From JANQQN01 sp964519665 (lineage in GTDB: Bacteria > Myxococcota > Kuafuiibacteriia > Kuafuiibacteriales > Kuafuiibacteriaceae), in contig CAZFIV010000023.1 in NCBI GenBank assembly GCA_964519665.1, positions 1 through 64,000 of the forward strand: DNA of 64,000 nucleotides, written 5' to 3'. Positions 56,253 through 64,000 of this stretch are shown here, in pieces. Below the pieces are notes generated by a model. It was not told the origin of the DNA. It ran no database searches and was given only the letters and a program-made list of their open reading frames with translations. Each line of letters opens with the position of its first letter. Position 1 is the stretch's first letter. A program made the translations under genes and the position numbers.

Positions 56253-56876
56253 TTATGGTTGCGTGGTGACAATGAAATCGATGTCGAAGTCGACCTCGCC
56301 GTCGTTTTCGGTGGTGTTCATGGTCTTCTGAATCGTGTCGCCGATCGGGGGAAGGTGCAAGAGCAAGACGTTGAGGTTAGCCGTAGCGTCGGCTCCGGTC
56401 GTGGTCGTGAGCGTGCCCGCCAGACCAACGGGGAGGTCACCGCTGACGGTGTCGGTGACGTAGTCGGACTCCTGGTCGGTGATCGTGACGTCCGTGATGG
56501 CGGCGCCGGTTGGAGTATAGAAGAACAGGTGCTCTTCAGCCTCTTCTTGGATCTCCGCCGTCACGTCGAACTCTTCCGAGTCCATCGGTTCCGTCTCGTT
56601 CAAGATGGTGAGCATGAACGAGTACGTGGTGTTCGTCGCCATGGCGGCCGGATTCGTGATCGTAGGATCCTCGTCACCGCCGTCGCCGTCCGGGTCTGAC
56701 CAGGTGGCCGTGAACGTGTTGCTTGGGTTGGTGGTGTCGGTAAGGTCCATGATCACCGTAGTGATGACCTCCGGCTCGTCTACGGAATCGGCGTCGTCGC
56801 CGCAGGCGACGGCGAACGCCAGCAAGGCCCCCGGCAGTACTCGTACAGTGTTGGTTAGATTCAATCGCATCTTCAT
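56253..56876 (-). CDS. Acidic lipoprotein linked to a TonB-dependent receptor
   Basis: This 207-residue protein has a lipoprotein signal ending in AVAC (Cys25). It then forms a very acidic, Thr-rich beta domain with the motifs ATWSDPDGDGGDEDP, NTTYSFMLTILNETE and EEAEEHLFFY. It resembles lipoproteins annotated as periplasmic-binding-like that sit next to TonB receptors; I recall this pattern but cannot verify it. It directly follows the receptor gene (11 bases), so it is probably the receptor's surface or periplasmic partner. His and acidic residues in EEAEEHLFF could bind metal, but this is a guess. Confidence 0.65.
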   Translation of the reverse strand: MKMRLNLTNTVRVLPGALLAFAVACGDDADSVDEPEVITTVIMDLTDTTNPSNTFTATWSDPDGDGGDEDPTITNPAAMATNTTYSFMLTILNETEPMDSEEFDVTAEIQEEAEEHLFFYTPTGAAITDVTITDQESDYVTDTVSGDLPVGLAGTLTTTTGADATANLNVLLLHLPPIGDTIQKTMNTTENDGEVDFDIDFIVTTQP

Positions 56877-56887
56877 TTCTCCTTTGG

Positions 56888-59284
56888 TTAACGATCCGGA
56901 GTCTCCGGACCGGGTGCGTCGAAGCCGGCGCTGAAGGGCAGGCTGACGCGCAAGATGGCGCTAAAGCCGGGTTCGTCCGCGAAGAAACGCAGCCGGCTCA
57001 AGTAATCGCGATAAGCGGTGTTGAGGAGATTCTGGATGTCCAGACTCACTCGAAGTCGGTGACCGACCAGCTGAAAGCTAGCGGAGCCGCCCACGTTCAG
57101 AAGGTGGTAGGCGTCGGGCGGTGGCGCGAAATCCGCGTTGATATCGAATTCGTTTTGTCGAGCCACGAAAACGCTCTCTATCCACAGTTGGCTGTCGAGC
57201 GCTTTCAACGGAAGAAATGTCAATCGGGTCTGGTAGCGGTCGGGCGGGATGTTGACCAGAAAGTTGTCCTGACTGAGGTCTCGGGCCCTCACGTAGGTGG
57301 CTTGGCTCTTGAGTTCGAGCCAATCGAGCGGAGTCACCGTGAGGGCGACGTTGCCGCCGGCGTACAGGGCTTCGACGTTTAGGTATTCGAGGGCTGGATG
57401 TAGCCCGGTGATCAGCTGCTCGAATTCGACGTTGCCGTTCTCATCCAGGCGCGGGGCTCGATAGATATAGTCGGCGATTCGGTGCACGTACCCGGTCGCT
57501 TCGGCCTGTAGCCAGTCGTTGGCGTAGGCGATGCCGAGACCGACGTTGATGGTTCGCTCCGGACGTAAGTCGCGGTCGCCTTCGATAAAGTACACTTCGC
57601 CGGGCACCAGACCGTCGATAAAGAGCTCATCGATCGTGGGAATCCGGGACCCGGCGGCCACATGAAGGTCGAATCGCCACGCGGGGTCGGGCGTGAAGGA
57701 GGCGCCCAGGGTGGCCATGAGCGCCTCGAATTCGAGGCTGAAGCGGTCCGGGGGGTTGCGGTTGGGGGCGACTCGGGCCGGCTGTTCGGTGTCGAGGCCC
57801 TGTCGCTCATAACGGAGGCCGATGGCGACCTCGATGTTGTCGCCCTGGTACCGTTCGAGCGCGAAGATCCCGCCCACCCATCGGTCATAGTCGGGAATGA
57901 GCCGTATCCCTTCGTGGTCGTTGGTCTGAAGGAGTCCCGACACGCCGAACAGGCCCACGAAGCGTTCGCCGAGCCGATGATGCAGGCCGACCTCGATCGC
58001 GTGAGACAGAAGGTCGAAGGTGAGCTGAGGTTCGTCGGTCGGGATTCGAGGTATATCGAACTCCCGACGGTCGTTGAACTGGAACCCGTAAGTGACATCG
58101 AGTCGAGTCTTTGGCGACAGGTCGACCTGGACCTGGCCGCGGATGAAGGTGTGGTCGACTTCCGTGAAGGCCCGGTCGATCTCGTACGAGAAGAAGTAAG
58201 CTTCGACGTTCCGGGGTTCACCGAGCGCGATGGCATCCTCGAAGTTGCGGAGGCTGGCGGCCCGCAGGCCCGTGAATATGCCGTACCGCTGCGATATGTA
58301 ACTCGCGCTCACCTCCGCCTGCCAGCCGCGACCCAGGTATCGAGCGCCGCCACTCACCGACAAATCCTGAGACTGGGTGTTGTTGAGCAGGTAATCGGGG
58401 GCGCTGAGCGTGCCCGACTTTTTGAAGCTGCCTTGCGCCCGCACGCTCCAGCGCGGCGCGCCGGGCACCGTGCTCACCAGGCGCAGATTGCCGATCCCCT
58501 GCCAGCCGTTGCTGATCCCGACCAGGTTGGCCTCGCCTTGCAGGCCGGCCTCCGAGGGATCGAGAAAAGCGGGCGGCTCAACCAGGATGACCCCGCCGAT
58601 CGCGTCGGCGCCGTACCGCACGCCCTCGGCGCCTCGAACGACGGTGAGGCGGTCGGCCCCGAAGGGGTCGATCTCGGGCGCGTGGTCGAGCGACCACAGC
58701 TGGCTGTGGTGGCGAAGGCCGTCGGTCAGGATAAGAATTCGATTGCCAAAAAAGCCGTCGATCACCGGCTTGTTGACCGCCCCCGACCGCAGCACCTGAA
58801 CCCCGGCGGTGCGGCTGAGGGCGTCGCCGAGACTGAGCCCTCGGGTCGCCGCGAGGGCTTCTCCTTCGAGCGAATCTGCGAAGCCCAGGTCGGCCAGGGG
58901 GTCGGCCAACGGGGCAACGATGGTCACCGACTGCATCGCGAAGCCGAGCTCGATCCGAATCGGCGATCGGAGCGACGGGGATGGAACCGATACCGAGATC
59001 GTTTTCGACAAAAACCCAGCTTTCGACACGGTCAGAGTGGTAGAGGGTGGACAAAGGCCTTCCGCGGCGAAGCGACCTTCGGCGTCGGTTCGAAGAACCT
59101 TCGAACGACCGCCGACCACCACGAGGGCGTCTTCGATCGGCGAGCCCAGATCGGTATCGGTCACCAATCCCTGAAGCGAATGCGTACAGGCGGTCGGAGG
59201 GACCGAAGGCGCTGGCTGGGCGACGGCATCGGGCAAGCTACAAACGAGCCCGACGACCGTCATGAGACTGACGATCGTTCTCAA
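56888..59284 (-). CDS. TonB-dependent outer-membrane receptor
   Basis: This protein has about 798 residues. A signal peptide leads to a carboxypeptidase-regulatory-like domain (about 30-110: LQGLVTDTDLGSPIEDALVV). A plug domain follows (about 150-260: DALSRTAGVQVLRSG, VIDGFFGNRILILTDGLRHH, VVRGAEGVRYGADAIGGVI). A 22-strand beta-barrel ends in an aromatic-rich strand (FSAILRVSLPFSAGF). A TonB box may be VTIVAP. The start is uncertain: TTG 59284 has GGAG 9 bases upstream, while ATG 59263 and TTG 59323 are alternatives. It shares strand and operon context with the TonB machinery. Its substrate may be a metal or metal chelate, as suggested by the His-rich neighbour (inference). Confidence 0.88.
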   Translation of the reverse strand: MRTIVSLMTVVGLVCSLPDAVAQPAPSVPPTACTHSLQGLVTDTDLGSPIEDALVVVGGRSKVLRTDAEGRFAAEGLCPPSTTLTVSKAGFLSKTISVSVPSPSLRSPIRIELGFAMQSVTIVAPLADPLADLGFADSLEGEALAATRGLSLGDALSRTAGVQVLRSGAVNKPVIDGFFGNRILILTDGLRHHSQLWSLDHAPEIDPFGADRLTVVRGAEGVRYGADAIGGVILVEPPAFLDPSEAGLQGEANLVGISNGWQGIGNLRLVSTVPGAPRWSVRAQGSFKKSGTLSAPDYLLNNTQSQDLSVSGGARYLGRGWQAEVSASYISQRYGIFTGLRAASLRNFEDAIALGEPRNVEAYFFSYEIDRAFTEVDHTFIRGQVQVDLSPKTRLDVTYGFQFNDRREFDIPRIPTDEPQLTFDLLSHAIEVGLHHRLGERFVGLFGVSGLLQTNDHEGIRLIPDYDRWVGGIFALERYQGDNIEVAIGLRYERQGLDTEQPARVAPNRNPPDRFSLEFEALMATLGASFTPDPAWRFDLHVAAGSRIPTIDELFIDGLVPGEVYFIEGDRDLRPERTINVGLGIAYANDWLQAEATGYVHRIADYIYRAPRLDENGNVEFEQLITGLHPALEYLNVEALYAGGNVALTVTPLDWLELKSQATYVRARDLSQDNFLVNIPPDRYQTRLTFLPLKALDSQLWIESVFVARQNEFDINADFAPPPDAYHLLNVGGSASFQLVGHRLRVSLDIQNLLNTAYRDYLSRLRFFADEPGFSAILRVSLPFSAGFDAPGPETPDR

Positions 59285-59379
59285 CGTCTTTCGCTCCGAC
59301 GGGCGGCGGCCCGACGCAGCCAACCCCCGCCGACGTACGGCGATTCAAGGTTGGCGGGTCATCCAGAAATCGAGGGAGA

Positions 59380-60072
59380 CTAAGCGACAGGCAGAGGCGG
59401 TGAGGTCTTGGGTGCGGCCCGCAACAGCGCCATCAGCCGGCGGTTCGGTACCGTGGAGTGCTGGAGGACCGGCGCATAAGCGGCTCGCCAGCCTGATATG
59501 CGAGGAACCGGCCGACCGAGGACGTACGTCGACAAGAATCCGGCCAAGCACACATGCGCTCGGTGCTGCTCACAGCAGACAGCTCGAACGGCCATGGGCC
59601 GGGTGCGCTCGCCCGTGGTCGATGCTCCCAAGCGATCGGGATCTCGATCGGCACCGCGGTCGGCATCTCGATCGGCACCGCCGTCGGCATCTCGATCGGC
59701 ACCGAAGTCGGCATCTCGATCGGCACCCCGGACCTGCTCAGCGTGGAGTCCATGGGTGTCGGCGTGGGTTTCGGACTCGGCCGCCTCTGCCGGTGACCGG
59801 TCAGCCGGCGCTCGATGTTTGCAGTGCACCCGGTGAGACCCGTGAACCCGAGCTACCGAGTGCCCGCCGGCGGTGTCGTCGTGGTGGGACAGCAGAAGGC
59901 TATGTGCGATCGGCGCGGAGACGTACAAGACCACCCACAAGCCGAAGAGAATTTGGCGAGGCGAAGGCCACGACCGCGCGTAGGAGCCAGCGCGGGACGC
60001 CCTGTTTCGGGGAACGTCGACTCGTGTCAACCCGACAGACCTCTGTGGTTGGTCGACCAACGCTTCGTTCAA
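59380..60072 (-). CDS. His/Cys-containing membrane-anchored protein with 8-residue repeats
   Basis: This 230-residue protein has one hydrophobic segment (ILFGLWVVLYVSAPIAHSLL). A His-rich stretch (SHHDDTAGGHS, HGSHRVHCKH, THADTHGLH) follows. Four 8-residue repeats of the type GADRDADx are encoded by a 24-bp tandem repeat. A tail with VCCEQHRAHVC ends in SPPLPVA. The layout recalls DUF2946-like small metal-related proteins. It lies 95 bases upstream of the receptor start and is likely the first gene of its operon. The repeats show higher GC3 in other frames, so the frame through the repeat is less certain. It might bind metal in the periplasm. Confidence 0.5.
   Translation of the reverse strand: MNEALVDQPQRSVGLTRVDVPRNRASRAGSYARSWPSPRQILFGLWVVLYVSAPIAHSLLLSHHDDTAGGHSVARVHGSHRVHCKHRAPADRSPAEAAESETHADTHGLHAEQVRGADRDADFGADRDADGGADRDADRGADRDPDRLGASTTGERTRPMAVRAVCCEQHRAHVCLAGFLSTYVLGRPVPRISGWRAAYAPVLQHSTVPNRRLMALLRAAPKTSPPLPVA
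59641..59727. repeat. 24-bp tandem repeat inside a coding region
   Basis: Three full 24-bp units (59641-59664, 59665-59688, 59689-59712) and part of a fourth begin ATCTCGATCGGCACCG. The period is a multiple of three, so all frames stay open; the minus-strand reading gives the GADRDADx repeats. Confidence 0.85.
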
Positions 60073-60104
60073 TGAATCGGCGAGCTTCTGGTGTCAAGGT
60101 TTGC

Positions 60105-60116
60105 GTTTACGTAAAC
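60105..60116. promoter_or_regulatory. 12-bp palindrome, candidate operator
   Basis: GTTTACGTAAAC is a perfect palindrome in AT-richer DNA. It lies between the divergent His-rich gene (start 60072) and the receiver-PATAN gene (start about 60137). Sites of this form bind MerR- or TetR-type regulators in other bacteria; no such regulator is encoded nearby. It could control either gene. Confidence 0.4.
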
Positions 60117-60136
60117 TCCGCCCCGCGGAGGCTCCC

Positions 60137-61912
60137 CTGGCTACTCTCCTGCTTGTTGATGACGACGCGGCGGTCGCCGTGGCGGTGAAGGAAACGCTGC
60201 GCGAGCAAGCGATCACCGTCATCGTGGCGACGAGTTTTGGTGAGGCGGTTCGGGTTCTCCGAAGCCAGACCGTCGATGTCATGATCGTTGACGCTCGGCA
60301 TGAGTCGTCCGAGGGCGCCTCCCTGATCGAAACGGCTCAGGGGCTTCCAGACCGGGTGACGACGATTCTCATGACCCCGGCGGCTTCGGCCCGTGATGCG
60401 GAAGCGGCCCTCGACCAGGGGGTCGCCGGTATTCTCGATAAGCCGTTTAACCCCGACGACCTTACGAGCGCCCTGAATCGGATCCTCGAAGGTGAGAGTG
60501 TGCGGGGCGATCTCAGCGGGGTGTCGCTGCTGGACTTGTTCCAAGTCTTTAACCTTAGCCGACGCTCCCTGGTGATCCGCGTGGGCGGAGTGCCGCCATC
60601 CCGAGTGTGGTTCGAAAATGGCGAAATCATTCACGCCGAATGCGGCGACCTTCAGGGCGAACGAGTCCTCGAGAGGCTGGTCGACGTTCGAACCGGAGCG
60701 ATCCGTACTTTACCGTTTTCTCCGGCCCCGCGTTCGGTCGACCGTCCGTTTCACAGCCTCTTGCTCGACATTCTTCGAGCCCAAGACGAGGCGCGCCGAA
60801 CCGACGGCCCGGCACCGGAAGAAGATGAGATCTGGGAGCTGAACGACGAAGACTTGTCCGAAGTCGATGGCACCATCGTCGCTCCCGCCATAGACGACGA
60901 TTCGCTTCATTCGAACAAGGAACAGCCCTCGCCGGCCGTTTCGGCCCGGCCGAGCGTCCTGGAGCCGTCCGAACAAGGCGCGCTCCTGCAGGAAGATATC
61001 GGCACCCTCGCGGCCCGCGAGGTCGATGCCCGGGCGACCGAGCAGCTTCGGGCCATGGAAGAGGAGACCGGCGGAGCGGAGTCCAACAAATCTGAACCCG
61101 GTGACCGAGCCGCAGATCGGTCGGCTAGTCCAGCCACTGACCGAGCCGCAGATCGGGCCGTCGACCCAGTCGCTGATCGAGCCGTCGACCGAGTCGCTGA
61201 CCGAGTCGCTGATCGGGCCGTTGACCGAGTCGCTGATCGCGCCGCCGACCGAGTCGCGGACCGAGCTGCGAACGGCCAAGCCGCGGGTTCGACGTTCGAG
61301 TCTGCGCTCGAGCCAACCGACCGAGGGGGCGCTCCACCGGTCGGGTCACCGACTCCGGTCGGTAGCATTCCATCGGCAGTCGCGGGGGACTCCAGCTCTT
61401 CGGCCGCGGCCGACCCAACTTCTGATTTTCAGATCGTAACAACCCAAGCCGCGGGCGCCGGCCGAACGCTCGCCTGGTCGGGCAAGGTTCTGTCGCAGCG
61501 TCTGCACGACCCGATCTGCCGGGCGATTACGGCCGAGATTCCGTTTGCTCTGGCGACTGCGCTCGTCGATTTGACCTCGGGCAAGCTGCTCGGCCTCGAC
61601 AACACCGCCGACTTCTCACCGGCCTTCGAGAGATTCATTTCATTGTACGTGCGCGAGCTGTTCCGGGGGCCCGAGATCCAGCACATCGAAAGAACAGTGC
61701 AGGAGCAACGCGGAATGCAGGGGCGGACCGGATTCCTGGAAGAGATCGTACTCACGTCGCGCCATACGCATCACCTGGTCAAGGTTCTTCACGAAGGAAA
61801 AGTAGCGATCATGGTCGTGACGCCCCGGCGGGTGTCGATCCAGACGACGTGGACGAAGCTCCGGTCTCTGCTTCCCGGGGTCGAAACCAATCTTGCACAG
61901 ACCGGGGCTTAG
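60137..61912 (+). CDS. Response-regulator protein: REC, PATAN/DUF4388, DR-rich linker, C-terminal domain
   Basis: This protein has about 591 residues. The receiver domain has the full set: Asp8/Asp9, phosphoacceptor Asp52 (VMIVDARH), Thr80 and Lys102 (LDKPF). A PATAN/DUF4388 domain follows at about 120-200 (SGVSLLDLFQVFNLSRRSLV, RVWFENGEIIHAECGD). The linker at 320-385 is a low-complexity DRAxDRVA repeat. The last 135 residues form an alpha/beta domain resembling roadblock/LC7 (KLLGLDNTADFSPAFERFIS). No ATG, GTG or TTG fits the family start. GGAGG lies 5 bases before CTG 60137, giving LATLLLVDDD, so CTG is probably the start. The alternative is TTG 60101. Its output is probably protein-protein contact. 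Confidence 0.82.
   Translation: MATLLLVDDDAAVAVAVKETLREQAITVIVATSFGEAVRVLRSQTVDVMIVDARHESSEGASLIETAQGLPDRVTTILMTPAASARDAEAALDQGVAGILDKPFNPDDLTSALNRILEGESVRGDLSGVSLLDLFQVFNLSRRSLVIRVGGVPPSRVWFENGEIIHAECGDLQGERVLERLVDVRTGAIRTLPFSPAPRSVDRPFHSLLLDILRAQDEARRTDGPAPEEDEIWELNDEDLSEVDGTIVAPAIDDDSLHSNKEQPSPAVSARPSVLEPSEQGALLQEDIGTLAAREVDARATEQLRAMEEETGGAESNKSEPGDRAADRSASPATDRAADRAVDPVADRAVDRVADRVADRAVDRVADRAADRVADRAANGQAAGSTFESALEPTDRGGAPPVGSPTPVGSIPSAVAGDSSSSAAADPTSDFQIVTTQAAGAGRTLAWSGKVLSQRLHDPICRAITAEIPFALATALVDLTSGKLLGLDNTADFSPAFERFISLYVRELFRGPEIQHIERTVQEQRGMQGRTGFLEEIVLTSRHTHHLVKVLHEGKVAIMVVTPRRVSIQTTWTKLRSLLPGVETNLAQTGA
61103..61271. repeat. 12-bp-period coding repeat (DRAxDRVA linker)
   Basis: Irregular 12-bp units of the type GACCGAGTCGCT encode DRVADRAVDRVADR. 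They form a charged, probably helical or disordered linker in the receiver-PATAN protein. Length variation between strains is likely. Confidence 0.7.
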
Positions 61913-61970
61913 GAGTCGACGTGGCGGAAAAGCCCAGGCGGGTCGGATGTGGGCTCGGGCTCTCAAACGT

Positions 61971-62273
61971 TCATAGGCGTGAGCGAGATTGAGCGGCGAT
62001 GGCCATCAGTTCGTCGTAAATCCGCAAGGCTGCTTGCTTTCGTTCGTCTCGGGGAACCAAGTAGCTCACCCGGAGCTGAACGCGACCGGTACGGGGAACG
62101 ATGATCAGCCGGTGCCCGTCGGGACTCTCGAGGTCCAGAAGTTGGGCAAAGGCGGAGGCATTGGCCCACCCGAGGGTGGTCAAGCGCTGGCTCAACTGGG
62201 CGGTCTGGTCTCGGTCGCCGACCTCGATCCGCCACAGAAGGTCGCGGATACAGGCTTGGTCCCGAACGATCAT
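61971..62273 (-). CDS. Hypothetical protein, last gene of an unknown operon
   Basis: This 100-residue protein is not recognised. It reads as a small alpha/beta protein (IRDLLWRIEVGDRD, TLGWANASAFAQLLDL, GRVQLRVSYLVPRDERKQAA). ATG 62273 is 7 bases after the stop of the preceding gene; the in-frame ATG 62303 overlaps that gene. It is convergent with the receiver-PATAN gene. Confidence 0.55.
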   Translation of the reverse strand: MIVRDQACIRDLLWRIEVGDRDQTAQLSQRLTTLGWANASAFAQLLDLESPDGHRLIIVPRTGRVQLRVSYLVPRDERKQAALRIYDELMAIAAQSRSRL

Positions 62274-62280
62274 GCGCGAG

Positions 62281-63561
62281 CTACATGAAGCTCTGCTGAC
62301 CATCGCGTCGGGTCACGACCACTTCGTCGTAGGGGTCTCCTTTGGCCACGCACCGAGTCTCGACGCATTGCCATGGCAAGCCGCTTCGGAACAGACGGTC
62401 GTAGTAGGGCTGATCGAACGTCGGTCGCTCGTTCCAATTGACCCGCTCGATCAGCTGCATCAGTCCGACCGCGGCGCCTTGATAGAAGAAGCACTGCGGC
62501 GTCGTCGCGCGCCCTTCGCGATTCACGAAGTAGGTCGATTCGTAGGTCGCCGGCGTACGCAACACGAGGCGGGTGCCGGGCTCGAACTCGGGAACGCACC
62601 ACTGGCCCATACCCAGCGCTCGCGCGATGGCCATGCTGCCGATGATCGTGTTCGCGTGGTCTCCGGTCGGACGTCCGACGAGAGCTTCCCACTCGGGTGA
62701 GGCCATGATGGCGCCGAACGTATTGAACACGCACACGTGACCGGCCTCTCGCAGCAGCGCGTGCATGATGGGCACGGAGCTGGGGGCGGTGCGGCTGAGG
62801 TGGCGAAGGCCGTCGTAGCCGGCGCGGTTGTAATAGGTCGTCGGCAACTCCGAGACGAAGAGGCCGAACGCCTGGATAAGACCTCGGTCGTCGCCCATCA
62901 TACCACCGGTCATCTTGCGAAGCTCGCTGAGGATCGGCGCGATCTGGTCTTCGTACAGCCCGCCCATAGTGGGGCCTACGCACTGGGCAACCTGGGCCCG
63001 GGTCATCGGCCCGGCTAAGGGCCCGGGCTCGGCGGGTTCGGCCCGAAACCGGCAAACATCGGAGTCCAGCGTGATGCACTCGTACTCTCGCACCCGGATC
63101 GAATCTCGTTGGGCCCCGTACGCGAGCTCGACCGCCGCGGCCGAAAACCCGGCGGCCAGGGCGTCGGCCGGATGCTTGCGGCGGACCCGGCCGTACTTTT
63201 CGTTCCACGCCACTCCGAAGTGCAAATTCTGTCCGACGATCTCGCCGCCGTGGGCGGTCACGTCGAAATCCAGCGTGCCCTGACCGGCCAGATGAAAGGC
63301 GGATTGCGCGAGGCGCAGCATTTCATTGGTGCCCGATACCCGCGCGCGCGCGGCGAGCCCGGCCAGCACGTCGTAAAATGATTCCCGCGCCGCGTTCGTG
63401 CGGATGACCGTACCCAGCTCAGGCCCGAGCGCGTCGTCGATGGTCTGGTCCCAGAAGAGATTGAAGTGGTGGCAATGGAACACCGTGGGGATGTCGGCCA
63501 CGAAGTTGAAGCTGTGCTCGGGCATGCTCCCGCGGTGATTGACGATGGTGCTCTTGTCCAT
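62281..63561 (-). CDS. Hypothetical protein with V4R-like (hydrocarbon-binding) half
   Basis: This 426-residue protein is not firmly recognised. The first half (about 10-175) has FHCHHFNLFWDQTIDDALG, AAAVELAYGAQRD and a V4R-like end ECITLDSDVCRFRA, suggesting a small-molecule-binding 4-vinyl-reductase-like fold. The second half (about 260-400) repeats a similar pattern (HALLREAGHVCVFNTFGAIM, CVPEFEPGTRLVLRTPATYE, AAVGLMQLIERV), so the protein may be an internal duplication. GAGGCGG lies before ATG 63561. It is 12 bases downstream of the next gene, giving a three-gene operon. Confidence 0.6.
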   Translation of the reverse strand: MDKSTIVNHRGSMPEHSFNFVADIPTVFHCHHFNLFWDQTIDDALGPELGTVIRTNAARESFYDVLAGLAARARVSGTNEMLRLAQSAFHLAGQGTLDFDVTAHGGEIVGQNLHFGVAWNEKYGRVRRKHPADALAAGFSAAAVELAYGAQRDSIRVREYECITLDSDVCRFRAEPAEPGPLAGPMTRAQVAQCVGPTMGGLYEDQIAPILSELRKMTGGMMGDDRGLIQAFGLFVSELPTTYYNRAGYDGLRHLSRTAPSSVPIMHALLREAGHVCVFNTFGAIMASPEWEALVGRPTGDHANTIIGSMAIARALGMGQWCVPEFEPGTRLVLRTPATYESTYFVNREGRATTPQCFFYQGAAVGLMQLIERVNWNERPTFDQPYYDRLFRSGLPWQCVETRCVAKGDPYDEVVVTRRDGQQSFM

Positions 63562-63573
63562 TTCCGCCTCGCC

Positions 63574-64000
63574 TCAGATCCCGAGCTGTTCCTGGCCGAT
63601 GATGTCGCGAACCGAAGCCGCCATCGACTCCACCTGCTCGTTCGTCAGCAGCTCCGGCCGGTCGAGTCTTTCAAGCGATATCCCGGTGCGCAACGAGAGT
63701 CTCAGGAGTGAGACGTGCGGATCGGGTGCATACCGGTGCAGGAATTCCAGCAGACGAACGGCGCGCGGTCGACCCGGACTCTCGGGCGGCGAGGGGCGAA
63801 CGACCTCCGGCGGCGCGGACCGCATGGGCTCGACAGGCCCCCGCATCGAAGAGAGGACGTCGGGCCGGGGCTCTTCGCTCGGCGCGCGGGGCGGATCGAT
63901 CGCCGGGGTGCGAAGGGTAGGGTCGAAATTCGGAGCGGCGCTGGGGGGCGGAGGGTTCGAAAGACCGGGGCCGCGCCCTTCGGGCGGCAATGTGGGCGCC
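63574..64000 (-). CDS. Hypothetical protein, 5' end outside the window
   Basis: At least 142 residues are seen; the frame stays open to the window edge, so the start is missing. The visible part has a Pro-rich disordered region of about 85 residues. A helical C-terminal domain follows (VRLLEFLHRYAPDPHVSLLR, NEQVESMAASVRDIIGQEQL). No family is recognised. It is the upstream member of the operon with 62281 and 61971. Confidence 0.55.
   Translation of the reverse strand, partial: APTLPPEGRGPGLSNPPPPSAAPNFDPTLRTPAIDPPRAPSEEPRPDVLSSMRGPVEPMRSAPPEVVRPSPPESPGRPRAVRLLEFLHRYAPDPHVSLLRLSLRTGISLERLDRPELLTNEQVESMAASVRDIIGQEQLGI

Noticed and set aside
59554..59796. Plus-strand ORF with GISIGTAV repeats
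   Set aside because: It is the other-strand reading of the 24-bp tandem repeat. It has good GC3 inside the repeat but no plausible flanking protein.

Overview
The window is high-GC bacterial DNA with short intergenic gaps, many ATGA/GTGA start-stop overlaps and many lipoproteins. Several features point to a Gram-negative deltaproteobacterial lineage, most likely Myxococcota: a PilZ/J-like protein, HEAT and HD-GYP-like proteins sharing one N-terminal domain, a receiver-PATAN protein, choice-of-anchor-D lipoproteins and a TonB2-type system with a DUF3450 partner. This placement is inferred from gene content, not from a marker-gene tree. I see no rRNA, tRNA, CRISPR array, prophage or intact insertion sequence. 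There are three assembly gaps of exactly 100 N, each inside a tandem-repeat array.

Layout. 1-7034: a minus-strand membrane/lipid group (DUF3754 protein, bPH2 protein, patatin), an H2S-oxidation pair (DUF1641 protein and type II sulfide:quinone oxidoreductase), then a 176-bp MITE-like element and a short inverted duplication. 7035-18627: central metabolism (isocitrate dehydrogenase, fused SpmA-SpmB, sucCD, pyrB with a degenerate dihydroorotase, thiolase) plus a run of small envelope proteins of unknown function. 18628-26054: a repeat array with a gap, a lipoprotein with an alpha/beta-hydrolase fold but no nucleophile, a second array with a gap, hutU, then tilS-ftsH. 26133-36779: a PilZ protein with intact c-di-GMP-binding motifs, a periplasmic cyclophilin, and two convergently related HEAT/HD-GYP-like gene pairs flanking a coiled-coil protein and a third gapped array. 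36817-46688: a DEDDh exonuclease, hutF-SulP, RidA, a DJ-1/PfpI protein, a methyltransferase, an HTH-citrate synthase fusion, an EF-hand protein, the second MITE copy, a probably frameshifted gene and an alpha/beta hydrolase. 46713-51352: two choice-of-anchor-D lipoproteins and an OmpA lipoprotein. 51380-60072: a complete TonB2-like energy-transduction operon (TPR, TonB, ExbD, ExbB, TtpC-like ExbB, DUF3450) next to a lipoprotein, a TonB-dependent receptor and a His/Cys-containing protein. 60137-64000: a receiver-PATAN protein with an apparent CTG start, and an unknown minus-strand operon cut by the window edge.

How the genes work together. The strongest systems-level signals are the TonB2-like import module with its own receptor, and the cluster of four proteins sharing an N-terminal domain beside a PilZ protein. 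Both HD-GYP-like members of that cluster have lost their metal ligands, so they are more likely sensors or scaffolds than phosphodiesterases. A second theme is substitution at catalytic positions: the patatin (Asp to Asn), dihydroorotase (metal His and substrate Arg lost), alpha/beta-hydrolase lipoprotein (Ser to Gly) and HTH-citrate synthase (His to Gln) all look altered or non-catalytic.
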